DNA from: Arctopsyche grandis
Lineage: Eukaryota > Arthropoda > Insecta > Trichoptera > Hydropsychidae
DNA: 64,000 bases
NCBI RefSeq assembly: GCF_051622035.1
Contig: NC_135358.1
Span: 1,366,501-1,430,500, forward strand
Direction of reading: 5' to 3'
Shown here: one piece after another, positions 12,877-23,695 of the stretch
Layout of the letters: each line of letters opens with the position of its first letter
Position numbering within the stretch: the stretch's first letter is position 1
Notes under the pieces: generated by a model
What the model was told of the DNA's origin: nothing
Databases searched by the model: none
What the model saw: the letters and a program-made list of their open reading frames with translations, nothing else
Translations under genes and position numbers: made by a program

Positions 12877-14476
12877 TTAATTTATTCTGTTAACAAAACG
12901 ATTTCTGAATACTTTTGGGATCAAGAAAACTTTGCATCCTGCAACTGACGGACGATCGCATACTTTTTTGACTGGGTTGAAATGAAGACCAGCTGGGCAG
13001 TCTCTGCAGATTGGAGCCAGAGTTTCGGTGACGCAGTAGTAGAAGAGCTCGCAATCATCAGGATGAACTAGAAGTCTGTCATCGGGAAGGGTTTGGGCAC
13101 ACGATACGGGTGTGATGCTGTTCCTTATGCACCTTTCCGAGATGTTATTCTCGTGGGGAGTGATAACTTGATCGAGCTTCGATTCTGCAACGGCTTTAAT
13201 CGCATCATTTATTCTGTTTTTAATGTTATTTCTAGATGCTTCCGGGCTAGAGAAAACTTTGCATCCTGCAACTGATGGATGGTCGCATACTTTTTTGACT
13301 GGATTGAAATGAAGACCAGCTGGGCAGTCTCTGCAGATTGGAGCCAGAGTTTCGGTGACGCAGTAGTAGAAGAGCTCGCAATCATCAGGATGAACTAGAA
13401 GTCTGTCATCGGGAAGGGTTTGGGCACACGATACGGGTGTGATGCTGTTCCTTATGCACCTTTCCGAGATGTTATTCTCGTGGGGAGTGATAACTTGATC
13501 GAGCTTCGATTCTGCAACGGCTTTAATCGCATCATTTATTCTGTTTTTAATGTTATTTCTAGATGCTTCCGGGCTAGAGAAAACTTTGCATCCTGCAACT
13601 GACGGGCGATCGCAAACTTTTTTAACTGGGTTGAAATGAAGACCAGCTGGGCAGTCTCTGCAGATTGGAGCCAGAGTTTCGGTGACGCAGTAGTAGAAGA
13701 GTTCGCAATCATCGGGATGAACTAGGAGTCTGTCATCGGGAAGGGTTTGGGCACACGATACGGGTGTGATGCTGTTCCTTATGCACCTTTCCGAGATATT
13801 ATTCTCGTGGGGAGTGATAACTTGTTCTAGTTTTGAACTAAAAATGTCGTCTTTGGATTTCGTTGGATTGTCAATTATGCATCCGCCATGTTCTGGGAAG
13901 TCGCATCGTTTGAACGCAGCTCTAAAAATCGTGCCAGGTGGGCAAGACATATGGATGAGATCTCCCCAGTCGCAAACGTAGTACTTTGTACAATCTTCTG
14001 GATCAGGTTTCAGATCTACATACATTCCATTCTCATCTTTGCACAATTCATTTTCTGCTTGGTTTTCGGAGTAGTAATCAAGATTGTCTTCTTCTTCCGA
14101 TGAATCATCTTCTTCACTTGATTCTGAATAATCTTCAATGTTTTTGCATACGTTGCAGGTTATCATATATGATGGCACACAAGCTTGCAAATCATCGCTG
14201 AAGATGTGATCGTCTTTGCAGGACCTGAAATTACGTATATGTACACGATTAATGAATGCCAGGCATAAATATGATAATAGTTTGTTATTTTAATACACAC
14301 TTAAGGATGGCCATTCCATTGTAGCAAGCGATGTACTTTTCACAATCGTTGATTATCGGTAGAAGAGTAACACCACTCTGTTCCTCGGGACATCTTTTCT
14401 GAGTGCAATCGTCAGCTGTAGTTGCACTCAACCCAATACAGACAAGAGCAAGTATCAAATTATGGCGTATTGCCAT
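12877..14476 (-). CDS. secreted five-domain peritrophin-A (chitin-binding type 2) protein, 507 aa
   Basis: Exons 14476-14301 (176 nt) and 14224-12877 with a 76-bp GT-AG intron. The joined 1524 nt is 508 codons with the stop. The signal peptide starts MAIRHNLILALVCIGLSA. Domain 1 is split by a phase-2 intron, as in the giant paralogue. After it comes an acidic, Ser-rich linker (SESSEEDDSSEEEDN). Domain 2 is a canonical six-cysteine peritrophin-A domain (KYYVCDWGD...CPPGTIF). Domains 3-5 are near-identical tandem copies 327 bp apart, sharing CRDCPAGLHFNPVKKVCD. CBM14 domains bind chitin outside the cell; a peritrophic-matrix or cuticle role is inferred. The linkers (TPHENNIS) resemble the single-linker form at the C-terminal end of the giant protein, so this may be closer to the ancestral layout. 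Confidence 0.9.
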
Positions 14477-14537
14477 TTTGTATTTCTTGCCTCTTACACG
14501 GTTTTTCGCGTATGCTATTTATTTTTCTCTTGGGCGT

Positions 14538-14547
14538 GTATTTATAC
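14538..14547 (-). promoter_or_regulatory. TATA box of the five-domain peritrophin gene
   Basis: Reads GTATAAATAC on the minus strand, about 62-71 nt upstream of the ATG at 14476-14474. The spacing matches the paralogue. A transposon end lies only about 11 bp further upstream. Confidence 0.65.
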
Positions 14548-14558
14548 GCAAAATATAT

Positions 14559-15207
14559 CCAGTGGTGTAGTCGGGCCAGGTCTGATTGACGAGAACAATT
14601 AAAAAATATTTTAGCTTTTCATATGAAATCTTGGACAGCAAATATTGTGAGCAGACTCTCGTTATAACATTTGATGGCCACAACCCAATAGTTATCTGGG
14701 CATATTCAAAACTTAAAAGAAGTTTTAATGAAATTCATGAACTTTTTTTTTATCTAAAACCACTCAAAACTTTGAAAGAAAACAATCTTTCAACTACTGA
14801 TCATACGCACTTGAGGATAGATAAAGTAAAGGAACTCGGCTTAAATAAATAGTCATCTCTAAATTCACATGTTAATATATTATAGTTTTTTGATATACAT
14901 ATGTACATGTATATTGTTTGAGCATTGCTAAAAGCAAATGTTGCTGTTGACACACAAACACGGGTTTGCAAAATCAAAAATCTTGAAGATGAAGCAGTAT
15001 GGAAGTTTTTATAAAATATAAAAAAATATCATAATTTCAATAAGTACGAATATTTGCTAATTAGAATTTGATATTTTTTATAAATATTCGAACTTCCAAT
15101 ATTAGGATACATATTTTTTAAGTAACGAAAAAAGCGGGGAGAGGGGGGGGGGGTCGTAAAAAATAAAAACCACCCTGGTTTTTTTTTATTTAGTACTACA
15201 CCACTGG
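14559..15207. mobile_element. terminal-inverted-repeat element, about 650 bp, probably hAT-like and non-autonomous
   Basis: The ends read CCAGTGGTGTAGT and its exact reverse complement. The symmetry continues into AT-rich flank (21 bp in all, 14551-14571 and 15195-15215), so the target duplication cannot be told from the palindromic flank. The CAGTGGTG terminus resembles hAT ends. Inside, an 88-codon open frame (14586-14852, plus) has no motif I recognise, and a poly-G tract sits near 15,145-15,153. No transposase is evident. Confidence 0.55.
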
Positions 15208-15399
15208 ATATATTTCATATATCTATCTGCGATAAGATTATACATTGATTGTTTTAAATCTCAATTAATACCTCCGCTCCCATAAATATGGACAATTGTT
15301 TCAGAACGAATCTTGAAATTGAAATGAATCATCTGGTTTTTCCAATATGGTACATTATAAATATCGTTGGAACTATTAAATGAGAAGGTGACAGATTAC

Positions 15400-15970
15400 A
15401 CTGAGCAACAAAAAAAAAAACATAGATAAAGTAAAACTACCGGAGTGGAAACATGAATCAATCTTTACTAAATTTTATTTTAGGAAAATCAATCTTTACT
15501 AAATTTGACTCATTAAATTAGAACATAACAACGATTTTTGCTGGCTTTTTCTGGTTTATATGTATTAGGGTTTACAAAAATATTTTTGTAAACCCTTATA
15601 CATATGTATAAGGGTTTACAAAAACGGGCAATTTTTACAGATTTTTGGCTTATGCAGTCTTTATTTCGAAATCTAGTACATGTTGCTATGCCAAAAGTGA
15701 GTATTGGAATCAATTGTCGGATATTTTTTCTATTGATTGTAGCTTTTACACTTTTAAAATTCACTAGTATTTCAAAGTAATAAAAAACCAAAATTCATAG
15801 ATAACAATTGACTAATAATTGCAGCACTCATTTTTGTCATAGAAATACTAGATTTTGAATTAAAGACTGCAAAAGCCAAAAACTGCACATATTTTAAACG
15901 CTCATATCTCCTAAACGAGAGTAAGCCATCAAAATATATTGTCACATTCGTGTTTTTTTGTTGCTCAATG
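15400..15970. mobile_element. terminal-inverted-repeat element, about 570 bp, class uncertain
   Basis: The left end CACTGAGCAACAAAAAAA and the right end (reverse complement CATTGAGCAACAAAAAAA) form imperfect inverted repeats of about 18 bp. 'TTA' occurs directly outside both ends and could be a 3-bp target duplication (as in PIF/Harbinger), but this is weak in AT-rich DNA. A minus-strand frame at 15513-15791 (92 codons) shows no known domain. Confidence 0.45.
15568..15624. repeat. overlapping perfect palindromes built on AGGGTTTACAAAAA
   Basis: 15568-15597 is a perfect 30-bp palindrome and 15583-15624 a perfect 42-bp palindrome. They share the middle arm, so the same strand can fold into two alternative hairpins. 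It lies within the TIR element above. Confidence 0.8.
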
Positions 15971-17280
15971 TTATTAGATTCAATTTAATAGAATAAAAAG
16001 TGTAATATTTCTATAGCCGATCAAACAAACAAGAGAATCATAGAGTGTTTCTCAAACAGATAACTTTATTGATCGATAAATGATACATTTTTGTCTTTCT
16101 AGTATATACGATGCTGAAAATAACAAGACCGGAAATTATTCTTTACTTATTCATGACAAATGAAATGATTTGACCTTATTGAATAAATAAAAAAAACTAC
16201 CATATTGTCATTTGTGATGACGCAAAATCCAGCGGATATATTACACATATATATGTACATATATGTATATGTACATGTACACTCCATATGTACATATGTA
16301 ATATTTTGAAATTTCAATGCTCACTTTGTTGGGGATTAACGATGTGATTAAAATTTCAATGAAGTAAATAAAGAGCTTGTTAAAATACACTTTGAATTCC
16401 TCAATTGAAAGTAAACCACACCTATTTCATGAATCTATTCAATGAATCACGTATCTTATGTAGTGATAGTGGTTGTAAAAGCGCAACGATTGATCACATA
16501 AGATAATATACTAACCACAATTTACTGTGAATTAAACGTTTTCCATATTTAAACAATGGTGTTGATAAGTTATCTACATATGTAGGTACATATGAGCAAC
16601 TACAAAAATCTACTTTTCTTCATTTCGAGAAATATTTACAAAATATTAAATATAATGTTTTACATTTAACAATATTTAAGAATACTTGTGGCCTGTAATA
16701 CGTTTAGTTTTCTTTAACATACATATGTATGTACATATGTACACACACACACATCTAAAGTCAAAATTAGTAATATTGGTTTCGATAGAAACTTTATAAA
16801 TGTCAAAATATAATAACACGTCATTAAAAACATTAAAAACAATGATGAAAATCAATCAAAATCGTACGTTTTAATTAAAATACCGATACGAATTCATATT
16901 TAAATTCATTATTATTGTTCATATTATTCATATTCATATTCATATTCATCCATTTATTTAAATGTATTATTAAATTCTTTAAAAATGTCAATACCAGCAC
17001 ACTTCCCTTTCAACATTATAAGTATTTTTTTTCAATGTTCACGCGTCAACCGTAGTCATTCAAAAAGCCTTCTTGGGTCAGTGTCTGACCAATATTTCAT
17101 GGGTTCCTCATCACTCTCATATAATATAATTCATATTTTAAGCTATTGGCAAAATTTTGTCTCACTGCTTTGCACACATTGAGCTGGTATATTTTTTTTA
17201 AGCTTCATCTGGATATTTAATGACGCTAACTGATTTCATATTGTATGTAATGCTTTAATCCAATGGGTTTTCCATTTATT
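15971..17280. other. AT-rich intergenic DNA, no gene seen
   Basis: Contains TATG/TACA-type microsatellite patches (16,245-16,290; 16,720-16,750) and (CATATT)n-like repeats near 16,920. The 65-codon open frame at 16985 has no recognisable domain and is probably chance. Confidence 0.45.
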
Positions 17281-20200
17281 ATTTTATTTTATTTTTATTT
17301 TTTATTTTATTTTATTAATTGAAAAATCAACAGACAGGATGTACAGAGATAGGTATAAAAAAAACAAAAAGTAAATAAATAATATATGTAACATCCGAGT
17401 CCAATAATAGATTTTTACAAAAATGAAAAAGATAAATATAAGGAAAACAAATTAAAAAGTAAAGAATAAAGGCATGACAAAATATGTAGTACATTGCATA
17501 ATTAAACTATAGTATTAAAATATTTGGAAAAGGTTATAAGATAGAATATAAGAAGAAATTGAAATTTACAAATATAAAAAACAAATGAAAAAGGTAAATA
17601 CAAAATAAACAAATGAAAAGGAAAAGAATGAAAGCTATAATATGATTAAATAGCACATTACATAACTAAACTAAAGTATAAAAATAATGGAAATATTGGA
17701 AAAATAGAATAGGAGAAAAAATGAATCAATCGGTCAAGATTCTCTTGATGTTAGACCTGAATTGATGTAGGGAAATACCAAACAGATCAACCTCATTCAG
17801 CTCTCCGTTAAACATACGATAAACGCGCTGCAGATAAAAATATTTTTGGGAATTAGTATTGAAAGGATCAAGTGAAAAGAGTGCAACGCGTCTAGAGTAT
17901 CGAACTGGGATTCTGAAATTAACCTTATTTAGTAAATCAGAACAATCAAGAAAACCATTTATGAGCTTAAAGAAGAATATAGCATCAGAATGTCGTCGCC
18001 TGACAGAAAGATTGTTAAAAGAAAGGATTTTTAAAATGTCGGAAACAGTAGAATGGGTATAGGTAGGAAAAAGGTAGCGTAAGGATTTAATAAATTTAAG
18101 TTGAACTTTCTCAATACAATTAATATGGGATAAATAAAAAGGTGACCAGATAATTGAGGCAAATTCAAGGTGAGACCTTACAAAGGAAAAATAAAGTAAT
18201 TTTAGTACATAAGGATCATTAAAGGGTTTTGTTGAGCGGAGTAGGAATCCAAGAGATTTAAATGCTTTGTTGGTAATAAAAGAAATATGTTCAGAGAAAT
18301 CTAGTTTATTATTGAGTATTACACCAAGATCCTTAATAGAAGATGACGTGTTAAGGATTGAATGATTTAATTGATATTGATTAGTAATAATTGACTTATT
18401 TCTAGTGAAATTTAAAATAGAGCATTTTTCTAGATTAATAAAACGATCATTATTTAAACAATATATAGAGAATCTATCTAGATCTTCTTGTATCTTATGA
18501 CAATCGTCTATGGTGTATATAGGTTTGTAAATTTTTAAATCATCAGCGTAAAGAAGTATAAAGGAATGTTTGAAGATGTATGAGATATCATTAATATAGA
18601 GTAAAAAGAATAAGGGACCTAAATGCGACCCTTGTGGGACACCGGAAGGAATATGTCTAAGTGATGATCTAAAACCATTGAGAATTATGATTTGGTGACG
18701 ATTTAGTATATACGAAGAGATCCAACGAAATAAATTTCCTCGGATTCCGAGGGACCAAAGTTTATTGAGTAAAAGGTTGTGATTGATTTTATCAAAAGCT
18801 TTAGAGAAATCCGTATAAACGACGTCTATTTGGATTCGTTTGTCCATATAAGATGTGAGAGTACTAGTGAAATTAAGCAGGTTAGTCTCTACCGATCTCC
18901 CCTTAAAAAAACCATGTTGTTCAGGTATAATGTAGTTTTTGAAATTGGAGAAAAGGAAATTATAGATAATTTTTTCAAAGATTTTACTAATGACAGATAG
19001 TTTAGATATAGGACGGTAATTCTCAATAAGATTCTTATCACCTTTTTTAAAAATAGGGGTGATGTAAGATAATTTCCAATAGTCAGGAAATTTACCGTTA
19101 GACATAGAAAGATTGAAAAGGATTGTTATGGGAAGAGATAATGGGACAGCACATTTAACAAGGAAAAAAGAAGGCAAACCATCACAACCCGCACCAAGAT
19201 TAACATTGAGAGAGTTGATGTGACTGAGTACAGTAGATAAGTCAAAATGAAAAGTAGATAAGTTACAAGAAGAAGTATCTGTATTAGAGATAGAAAGGTT
19301 AATGGTAGAATCACTATTGAAAGTGGAGTCAAAATAGTCAGCAAAAATGGTACAGATTTCAGAACCATGTGAAGCCGACTTATTTCCATAATACATTACG
19401 GAAGGATATGAAGAGGAGGTATTTTTTTTTGAATTTATATATGACCAAAATGATTTGGGATTAGTTTTAATATTATTTTGAATAAGAGAAATATAATTTC
19501 TAAAGCAGATTAAAGAATATTTTTTAATTCGAGCTCTTAATAGTGAAAAACTTTGATAATCTAAGGGATTTGAATAAATTTTAAATTTTTTATGGAATTT
19601 GTTTTTTTCTTTTATTATTTTAATAAGAGACGATGTAAACCAAGGGGGATATTTGGTACGTTTAGATTTAAGAGTAAAAGGGACGTGGCATTCAATAATA
19701 TTTTGTAAGGTATCGTAAAATTTTTTACAAGCTAAATCAATATTTAAATTGGACAAAAGTGAATTCCAATTGATATCGCTTAAAATTGGAATAATTGTAG
19801 CATAGTCAGCTTTTCTAAAGAGGAAAGTTTTATTATAATTATAATTCAAGGGTGAAGATTTGTTGTAAATTATTGAGATGCAAAAGGATAAATGATGAGA
19901 ATCTTCATGGATTAGCGTAGAGTCAGCACGAGAAATATATAAGGGGAAACTACTAATAGCTAGGTCAAGAATACGATTATTAGTATTTGATAAATAATTG
20001 TATTGATATAGTTTATTATAAGATAAGAATTGAGTAAAGGAAAGGGAAGAAAAATTAATACAATTGGAAGGAAATAGATGCAGATTTGAGTCGTATTTTG
20101 TCCAATCAATAGTGGGAAGATTGTAATCACCGAGTAAAATGAATCGATCCTCTGGATAATTGGTTATTAGATCAGATACTTTATTTAAATGGGTAACTAA

Positions 20201-20600
20201 TAGAGTTTGGTGAGAATTACCAGGAGGAATATAGACAGTACAGATATTTAGTTTAAAAAATTTAGTGGTAATAGTAATCCAAAGGTCTTCTGTGGAAGTT
20301 AACCAATTATTTTGAATGACAGAGGGTAGATTATTTTTCACAGCTATGATTACACCACCACCAAATATTTGGTTATGAAGAGAATAATCTCTGTCACGTC
20401 GAAACACCTGATATCTGGCATCAAAAAACTCACTATTATTGAATGAGTCATTTAGCCAAGTTTCTGATAGACAGATAATATCATAATTATTAACTAATAC
20501 ATTTTGAAGAAAAGAGTCAGATTTAGTTCGGAGACCTCTGACATTTTGATAATAAATGACAAGACGATTAGAAGACATTGTAAAAAAGGAAGTAGATTAT
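17281..20600 (-). mobile_element. non-LTR retrotransposon (Jockey-superfamily-like LINE) with intact ORF2
   Basis: The 3' end is a simple AATAAAATAAAA tail (plus-strand 17281-17325) preceded by 'ctgttgatttttcaattaat'. The same end is seen in the plus-strand copy ending at about 24,930. A roughly 400-bp 3' UTR separates the tail from the ORF2 stop. No ORF1/gag is visible upstream of 20,578, so the copy seems 5'-truncated or lacks ORF1; the exact 5' border and target duplication were not found. Confidence 0.8.
17726..20578 (-). CDS. LINE ORF2: AP-like endonuclease plus reverse transcriptase, 950 aa
   Basis: The N-terminal third is an exonuclease-endonuclease-phosphatase domain: YYQNVRGLRTK at the start, CLSETWL, GGGVIIAVK, NICTVYIPPG and ILLGDYNLPTIDW. 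It would nick target DNA. The centre is a reverse transcriptase: NYRPISKLSVISKIFEKI, HGFFKGRSVETNLL, VYTDFSKAFDKINH, SGVPQGSHLGPLFFLLYIND, then catalytic YADD in LLYADDLKIY. The C-terminal region (SLRYLFPTYTHS, RRRHSDAIFFFKLINGF) is typical of Jockey/CR1-like elements. No stop or frameshift interrupts 950 codons, suggesting recent insertion. Clade is inferred from motifs only. This is a transposon protein, not a host gene. Confidence 0.9.
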   Translation of the reverse strand: MSSNRLVIYYQNVRGLRTKSDSFLQNVLVNNYDIICLSETWLNDSFNNSEFFDARYQVFRRDRDYSLHNQIFGGGVIIAVKNNLPSVIQNNWLTSTEDLWITITTKFFKLNICTVYIPPGNSHQTLLVTHLNKVSDLITNYPEDRFILLGDYNLPTIDWTKYDSNLHLFPSNCINFSSLSFTQFLSYNKLYQYNYLSNTNNRILDLAISSFPLYISRADSTLIHEDSHHLSFCISIIYNKSSPLNYNYNKTFLFRKADYATIIPILSDINWNSLLSNLNIDLACKKFYDTLQNIIECHVPFTLKSKRTKYPPWFTSSLIKIIKEKNKFHKKFKIYSNPLDYQSFSLLRARIKKYSLICFRNYISLIQNNIKTNPKSFWSYINSKKNTSSSYPSVMYYGNKSASHGSEICTIFADYFDSTFNSDSTINLSISNTDTSSCNLSTFHFDLSTVLSHINSLNVNLGAGCDGLPSFFLVKCAVPLSLPITILFNLSMSNGKFPDYWKLSYITPIFKKGDKNLIENYRPISKLSVISKIFEKIIYNFLFSNFKNYIIPEQHGFFKGRSVETNLLNFTSTLTSYMDKRIQIDVVYTDFSKAFDKINHNLLLNKLWSLGIRGNLFRWISSYILNRHQIIILNGFRSSLRHIPSGVPQGSHLGPLFFLLYINDISYIFKHSFILLYADDLKIYKPIYTIDDCHKIQEDLDRFSIYCLNNDRFINLEKCSILNFTRNKSIITNQYQLNHSILNTSSSIKDLGVILNNKLDFSEHISFITNKAFKSLGFLLRSTKPFNDPYVLKLLYFSFVRSHLEFASIIWSPFYLSHINCIEKVQLKFIKSLRYLFPTYTHSTVSDILKILSFNNLSVRRRHSDAIFFFKLINGFLDCSDLLNKVNFRIPVRYSRRVALFSLDPFNTNSQKYFYLQRVYRMFNGELNEVDLFGISLHQFRSNIKRILTD

Positions 20601-20615
20601 ATTTGGCTTGTCGAT

Positions 20616-21447
20616 ACTTACATACATATATTACACTGTTCGACAAATGACGACTTTTTTTTAATTCAGAGACGGGATATGACTTTTCTTATAGATCTAT
20701 GCCCAGTGAACACGAATCTGGTAATAAAAAATGTTGTTTTGCTCGAGATTCGGAGATGTATGTGTTTTTTAAATTCTATTGATAACTGGCTTACCTCGAT
20801 AAAATAAACGAATTTTTGTTATTAATCCACAAAAATAGTCAAAATATGATTTCTCTAAGTGGAATTTTATTTAATTCTCATATAAAGACAATTTAATATA
20901 TTATCCCTATTAATTCAATTCAGATTCGTGTAAATACTAGTACGAGCTTTTAGCTCGAAATTTTACCGATTTAAAATTCAGCACACTTCCAATTAACCCC
21001 TTTAAATGAAAACAAAAAATAGTATGGCCAGAAAACTATCCCAATAAACATCTTTCAATAGAAAATGATCAATATTAAATAGTATTAACAGTGGGAAAAA
21101 ATCTCAAGTGAAAATACGTACTTTTGACTTTTTATTTGAACTGGACGACTACTTAGACAGATTTGAAAGCTGAAAAGTACTACAAATGAAATATAAAATA
21201 CCCGACTATAGATTCCAATATTCATTTTGAACAGGAAATTGACAAATTTTGAGACATCGACCGAACAACACCAAGATATAGAAAAATCGCGCGATTTAAA
21301 AAACACATATCTCCGAATCTCGAGCCAATCAACATTTTTTATTACCAGATTAGTGTTAACTGTTCATAGATTTATAAGAAAAGTCATATCTCGTCTCTGA
21401 ACCATTTTTCGTGTCGAACAGTGTTATTATAGCATGTATGAAAATGG
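20616..21447. repeat. element with long inverted arms, about 130-150 bp each
   Basis: The left arm (about 20,616-20,772) and right arm (about 21,300-21,447) are imperfect reverse complements. Both contain ACACTGTTCGACA, ATATGACTTTTCTTATA, CTGGTAATAAAAAATGTTG and CTCGAGATTCGGAGAT, in matching order when one arm is flipped. About 530 bp of AT-rich sequence lies between. It fits a long-TIR or foldback DNA transposon without a coding region. The outer edge lies next to the 5' side of the LINE. Confidence 0.65.
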
Positions 21448-22509
21448 TTTTTGTGACTATTGACTTTGTTAGTAGATAAACTCGTTGTTACAATGTCCCC
21501 CATTGTATGGATTGTTTTCGTATATTTGAACACAAGACCTCTTAATTGCTGGTAGCCTATTGAACCATACTGTGGTTTGAGGATTTGATCTTTTTGATAA
21601 AGGATTGGGATTTATTTTACGAGTTTGATGAACGAGAATGGATTTGCATGAAAGAACCAGTTGGTGGCCATTGCGCATGCTCTGCGAAGCCTGCGATGAG
21701 ACGTGCGCCATTTTGAACTTACGCTAGCGTTGTGGGCGATGATGAATTCGATTGAGAAGGTCAGGGATATTCAACACAGTGTCAGTTTTTTACAAGATAT
21801 ACTTCAGAAAATATGTATTTATATATACATAGGTAATATACATATATATGTTGGATTCGAGCCTAATGTTGATAAGTTTTCCAATATATGTATATATATT
21901 TTTATTTTTATTTATTATTATAGTAAATACATTATATAAATGGATAGAGAATACTAATAACAAAATAATGTCAATGTGTCCTGATAGGTTGCCCCAAAGC
22001 GAAACAACAGTCGTACAAAAAAAAAAACAAGAACAATAACAAATTGGCAATCATTCATCTCATTCAAATAGATTTGTGTTGAATCTAATGAAACTGACCA
22101 GTTCATCAACATGACAACTAAACAGGTCCTAATGCTCATCTATCACATTAAGGAACTGGATAGCCTTTACAAGAGACGAGTTGTTGAAAGCAGACGTTTT
22201 CGCAGAAATAGGTTGGAAAAGTAGACGATGATGCAAAGCTCTGCCGCATTCAGGCGCCCAAAATTTAAGTTCCGATAAAATCGAAGGGTTGTAAATACTC
22301 CCTTTTAATACTACAAAGAAGTATTTGGAAATGACAATAATTCTTCTCGAAGATAGTGAGCCAAACCTAAGACACCTTGTTAAAATAGTATATATATGTA
22401 TGTATATGTAGGTATAGTTTATTTTTGTGTTATTTTATTATTGTAATCGTGTTGGCGTGATTTTTGTATTTTTGTGCGATTTTAGTAAGTGCGCATCGGT
22501 CTGGTTACC
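21448..22509. other. intergenic DNA, no gene recognised
   Basis: A locally GC-richer patch at about 21,480-21,745 holds an 80-codon minus-strand frame with no known motif. 22,140-22,340 is also less AT-rich and may be transposon remnant. The remainder is TATA/TATG-rich low-complexity sequence. Confidence 0.4.
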
Positions 22510-23275
22510 ATTTAAATTTATTTTATTTTATTTAAATTGACACACATACAGAATAAAATATAAAAAAAGAAAGCAGTACAGCGAGACAAAAAATATACAA
22601 ATATAAATGAAAATATTATATTCCGTGTACAGTGAGCACCACATGTTAATATAAAGCAAACAGAAAAGAAAAATTACAAAAACATATTAAAATTAATAAA
22701 CAATGAATGGCAGTGAAGGTGACGAAGCAAATCAACCACAGATTTGCTTCATAACCTTAGCCCTAAAAGTATTGAAAGAGTCAGCAAAAAGGTGGGGACA
22801 ATCATCCATACCATCGTAAAGACGGTATATACAAACATACGTGCGATTGTACTATTAAATGAAGTGTTGTTATGACAAATTGGTGTATACTAGAAAAGAT
22901 TTCTACATCTGGTGGATCAGGCATTAACGTTAAAATTAATTTCGTTCAAAACAGATGTGTCAAGGATACCATTAGCAATCTTGTATAAAAGTAACAAATC
23001 AGAAACCCTTCTGCGATGAGATAAACTAGCGATCTTGAAAAAAGAGAGTCTCTCATTATAAGTTGGCAGCAATCTTACAAGACCAGTCTTATGGGATAAA
23101 TGGCGCAGAATACGCGTCTGAATTGTCTCTAAATGATCTATATGAGTTTGGTAATAATGAGACCATATGACTGAAGCATACTCTTACCAAACTGTTATAG
23201 AGCAATATCTGAGTATGCGGATTCTTAAAGTGATTCGCAAACTCGGCAGATAAATTCCAATAGCTTATAAGAATT
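22510..23275 (-). pseudogene. decayed 3' end of a second LINE family
   Basis: The minus-strand reading gives EYASVIWSHYYQTHIDHLET, RILRHLSHKTGLVRLLP, YNERLSFFKIASLSHRRRV and SDLLLLYKIANGILDTSVL, the C-terminal region of a Jockey-like reverse transcriptase ORF. It parallels the region after YADD in the intact LINE but differs in most residues, so it is a separate family. Stops follow, and a short deletion is apparent just before EYASVIW. The tail is an AATAAAATAAAA-like run at 22,519-22,541. Confidence 0.75.
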
Positions 23276-23695
23276 AGTGACTATATGGTTAAAATTGCAT
23301 CTCAAATGCGAATGTACATATATACATATGTACATACTGTTTAAAAAGATATTCTGAAAAAACTTTTGGAGCATGTTTTTCTGTTATGATTGTTAAATAT
23401 ATGCCATTCTAATCCAAAAAGTATGCTTACATATTGTCTACATGTAAGCATGTACATGTAAGCATGTACATGCTACATGTAAGCATGTACATAAAATATT
23501 GTTTTTGTTAATTTTTCTTTTCGAAGCGTCCCAAAGACTGAAATGAGTTTGACATCCCTGGAACCATTAACAAATGAAATTTAGCCCCCCCCCCCTGTTG
23601 ATGCTAAATTATTCTCATAAGACAAAAATTCCTTTTGCGCGACTGGATGTCAAGCTAGATTTTGCATTGTTTAATTAGATTACATAGTTACATAG
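23276..23695. other. AT-rich spacer with a short tandem repeat
   Basis: 23,441-23,492 holds about three tandem copies of a 14-18 bp unit containing CATGTAAGCATGTA. A poly-C run sits at 23,586-23,597. No gene seen. Confidence 0.5.
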
